A stretch of 64,000 nt of DNA from the NCBI RefSeq assembly GCF_048077055.1, contig NZ_CP182236.1, positions 3,844,001 to 3,908,000 of the forward strand, in the 5' to 3' direction. Below are positions 61,923 through 64,000 of the stretch, one piece after another. Within the stretch, counting starts at the first letter, position 1, and every line of letters starts with the position of its first letter. The position numbers and the translations under genes were made by a program. The notes under the pieces were generated by a model. That model was not told the origin of the DNA and made no database searches. It worked only from the letters and a program-made list of their open reading frames with translations. The DNA comes from Egbenema bharatensis (lineage in GTDB: Bacteria; Cyanobacteriota; Cyanobacteriia; Elainellales; Elainellaceae).

Positions 61923-63180
61923 GACACGTTGGGATATTGTTTGGCTAGCGATAGGAATTCCCCTCACGACAGCAACACAACTCAGAGTGGGCGGTGGAGC
62001 GATCGGGCCGGGGGAAGCCATGTTGGCGATCTGGTTACTGTGGATGGGCAGCCGAATTCTGATCATGCAGGCTCACGGGATCTCACCGATCGTTAAAGCC
62101 GTTCTGCGGTTTTGGATCGTCAGTTGTGTGGCGTTGGCTTGTGGGACGGTGGTTGCCAGTTCACGGGGGGTGATTGCAGCGGATTTACAGCATACAACCA
62201 TGGCATTCACCCTATCGCTGTTGTTTTCGGTTGCGTTTACCATCCTGATTTCATCTTCTCGTGATCTCAAACTCCTACTTGCCTGGTTCACAACCTTTAC
62301 CACCGTTGCGTTAACCCTATCGTACTTTGTGCCGCTTCCCTTCATTGCCCCTCAAATGGATGGTGCTCGGTTTACGGGATGGTTCCGTCAATCCCAATCA
62401 GACGGCTTTAGCGTTGTTGTTTATTCCCTTCTTCACGCTATACCTGCTTCAGCACAGTCGGAGCCCCGTTGGAAAAGTTTGGTATGCCGGTCTAACGGCT
62501 GCTGCTATTTTTGTCGGAATTGCGACTAGCTCAGATGCGCTGATGGTGGGCTGGCTTTTAGGGTGCCTATGGCTTGTGGTGTGTGGAACCGATCGCGCCG
62601 TGGTGAATAGTCTGGTGGAAGCGGATGACTCTCCTCAGCGCGTTGCAGTTCAGCAAGCCCTGGCCCGACTCCTGTTACTGTTTGCGGTAATCGTGACGAT
62701 CGTGATCCTCTACTATGCGTTTCATTCTCTAGCAATGGAGGTGTATGACGACGGTGGGCAGGGGAGCGATCGGCTGCGGTTGTGGACGAATGGACTGGCA
62801 GCAATTTCCCAATCTCCGCTGGTGGGGTTTGGCCAGGTTCCTATTCTGGTTCCACTGCCCCCTTTCTCAACTTTGAAGCCCATAGCACGTTCATTGACTG
62901 GACGATGAGTTCTGGCATGGTGGGGTTAAGCTGCTATCTTGTGTTTGTGAGCTGGATTGGCTGGAACACCTGGCGCAAGGGTTCTCCCATTCTGTTTGCG
63001 GCATTCATTGCGATGCTTGGATTTAGTAGCTTTCACTATGTCCTGCGGCAACCGCTGTTTTGGTTCTCGATCTTGGCAATCGCTGAGTCCACGCTATTGA
63101 CATCAAAGCAGAATGCAGTTTTACAGGAAGTCCAGCAGCAGCAAACCCGATCGATTCACCCATTGAAGGCGATCGAGTAG
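61918..63180 (+). CDS. O-antigen ligase/polymerase-like (Wzy) membrane protein, two frameshifts
   Basis: About 420 aa in three frames that join into one protein. Frame 1 holds several hydrophobic segments (IWLLWMGSRILIMQAHGISP, MAFTLSLLFSVAFTILISSS). Frame 2 continues SVNPNQTALALLFIPFFTLY (PN motif of O-antigen ligases/polymerases) with more helices. Frame 3 continues PGSYSGSTAPFLNFEAHSTF (H-TF motif) and IDWTMSSGMVGLSCYLVF. Break 1 at about 62381 needs one base fewer (GGTTCC); break 2 at about 62834 needs one more G (TTTGGCCAGG). Wzy/WaaL role fits the neighbouring wzx and wzc. Confidence 0.8.
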
Positions 63181-63250
63181 GGGCGAAGCATTTGTGGCAA
63201 GATGCATTGCTTGAAACAAAAGTTTTCTACGCAAATGCTTCGCCCCTACT
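63178..63250. repeat. Inverted repeat / possible terminator
   Basis: GTAGGGGCGAAGCATTTG and its complement CAAATGCTTCGCCCCTAC separated by about 38 bp, followed by TTTTAT. It overlaps the stop codon of the wzy-like gene and could end the operon transcript; similar GGGGCGA ends occur in the dispersed repeats near 8.7 kb. Confidence 0.7.
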
Positions 63251-63294
63251 TTTATATCGATTGACTTAAAACGAACTTATTCATTACTTGCTTT

Positions 63295-64000
63295 ATGTGT
63301 GGAATCACTGGTTTTCTAACAGGTTCTCAGCAGCGATCGGTTGATGCAATGGTGAATATTGTGCGCCCCATGACCACGACCTTACACCATCGGGGGCCAG
63401 ACGATCAGGGGATTTGGATTGACCCACAGTACGACCTGGCTCTGGGGCATCGACGGCTCTCCATTTTGGATCTCTCAACGGAAGGACATCAACCGATGGT
63501 GTCGGCGGATGGACGCTATGTGGTGGCGTTTAATGGAGAGATTTATAATTTTCTGGCTTTAAAGCAAGAATTAGGACAACTGGGGCATCGGTTTCGAGGA
63601 CATTCCGACACGGAGGTGATGCTGGCTAGCTTTAGTCGGTGGGGCGTTCAGCGAGCGGTACAACAGTTTAACGGGATGTTTGCCTTTGCCCTCTGGGATC
63701 GCCAGGAGCGGTTGCTACACCTGGGGCGCGATCGCCTGGGGGAAAAGCCCCTTTACTACGGCTGGATGGGGCAGACGCTGCTGTTTGGTTCGGAGTTAAA
63801 GGCACTGAAGGCACATCCAGACTTTCAGGCTGAAATCGATCGCAATGCCCTGACGGCGTTTCTTCGCTATAACCATGTGCCTGCGCCTTACTCGATTTAC
63901 CAGGGGGTATACAAACTGCTGCCTGGAACTCTCCTGACCTGGGATGGGAGTGCCGATCGCCCGCAACCCGTGCCCTATTGGTCGGCGAAGGCAATGGCGG
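63295..64000 (+). CDS. asnB: Asparagine synthetase (glutamine-hydrolysing), N-terminal part
   Basis: Runs off the right edge. N-terminal glutamine amidotransferase (class II) domain: MCGITGFLTG with the catalytic N-terminal Cys, then LHHRGPDDQGIW, LGHRRLSILDLS, VVAFNGEIYNFLALK and the start of the synthetase part (LLHLGRDRLGEKPLYYGW). Cyanobacterial and bacterial exopolysaccharide loci often carry such AsnB-like amidotransferases, possibly for amidation of sugar or precursor. ATG 63295 is the clear start. Confidence 0.9.
   Translation, partial: MCGITGFLTGSQQRSVDAMVNIVRPMTTTLHHRGPDDQGIWIDPQYDLALGHRRLSILDLSTEGHQPMVSADGRYVVAFNGEIYNFLALKQELGQLGHRFRGHSDTEVMLASFSRWGVQRAVQQFNGMFAFALWDRQERLLHLGRDRLGEKPLYYGWMGQTLLFGSELKALKAHPDFQAEIDRNALTAFLRYNHVPAPYSIYQGVYKLLPGTLLTWDGSADRPQPVPYWSAKAMA

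Noticed and set aside
61923..62096. Long C-terminal extension of the second GT2
   Set aside because: Overlaps the Wzy-like gene in another frame and has no counterpart in the paralogue; best explained by an indel near 61915.
1..64000. tRNA or rRNA genes
   Set aside because: Looked for by eye in the spacers; no tRNA-like or rRNA-like sequence recognised. A covariance-model scan could overturn this.

Overview
The window is chromosomal DNA of a cyanobacterium, most like a filamentous Leptolyngbya/Oscillatoriales-type organism. The evidence is a CpcS/CpeS-family phycobiliprotein lyase, a HetP-like protein, cyanobacterial small-protein families (Asr1405/Asl0597-like, DUF7219-like, Npun_F5560-like), very frequent HIP1-type GCGATCGC words, heptanucleotide tandem repeats and a large family of dispersed GC-rich palindromes. 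No rRNA, tRNA or CRISPR array was recognised by eye.

Layout. 0-6.2 kb: housekeeping genes (dusA, a 2Fe-2S protein, a bilin lyase, a frameshifted UPF0284/CobT-like gene, a DUF2232 membrane protein). 6.4-10.9 kb: tandem-ATPase exporter genes with an HlyD-type adaptor and a divergent TetR regulator; a perfect palindrome lies between the divergent genes. 11-31 kb: core and accessory genes (dolichol-phosphate-mannose-synthase-like GT2, TPR protein, response regulator, Crp/Fnr regulator, TetR, plsY, speA, pstS/sphX, TrxR-like flavoprotein, DedA, M23 peptidase, LysE with Lrp/AsnC, leuB). Scars of degraded genes and a MITE-like element lie between them.

31.7-34.8 kb is an AT-rich island without HIP1 words. 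It carries a retron: a reverse transcriptase with YADD, NAxxH and VTG motifs, preceded by a roughly 132-nt non-coding region bounded by a perfect 12-bp a1/a2-type inverted repeat. Two co-oriented, overlapping genes (a pentapeptide-repeat/TPR protein and an unrecognised 291-aa protein) sit directly upstream and are candidate effector or accessory genes. This is the most interesting system in the window.

34.8-37.4 kb is a graveyard of toxin-antitoxin parts (orphan antitoxins, a 12-codon toxin stub, a DUF433/DUF5615 pair flanked by 55-bp direct repeats). 37.6-42.6 kb encodes a large FtsZ/tubulin-like protein followed by a zinc-ribbon/membrane-anchored periplasmic-binding-type protein. 43-46.7 kb holds a HetP-like gene, YdcF, a PpiC-type isomerase and a cyclic-nucleotide-binding protein. 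46.7-64 kb is an exopolysaccharide region: glmM, PIG-L deacetylase, FlaA1/CapD-like epimerase, Wza, Wzc/BY-kinase, Wzx, two GT1, two GT2, a Wzy/WaaL-like polymerase and the start of asnB.

Caution: at least seven single-base frameshifts interrupt otherwise intact conserved genes. Five of them are repaired by adding one G (or C) next to a GGCC site. This looks like systematic base-calling error rather than pseudogenisation.
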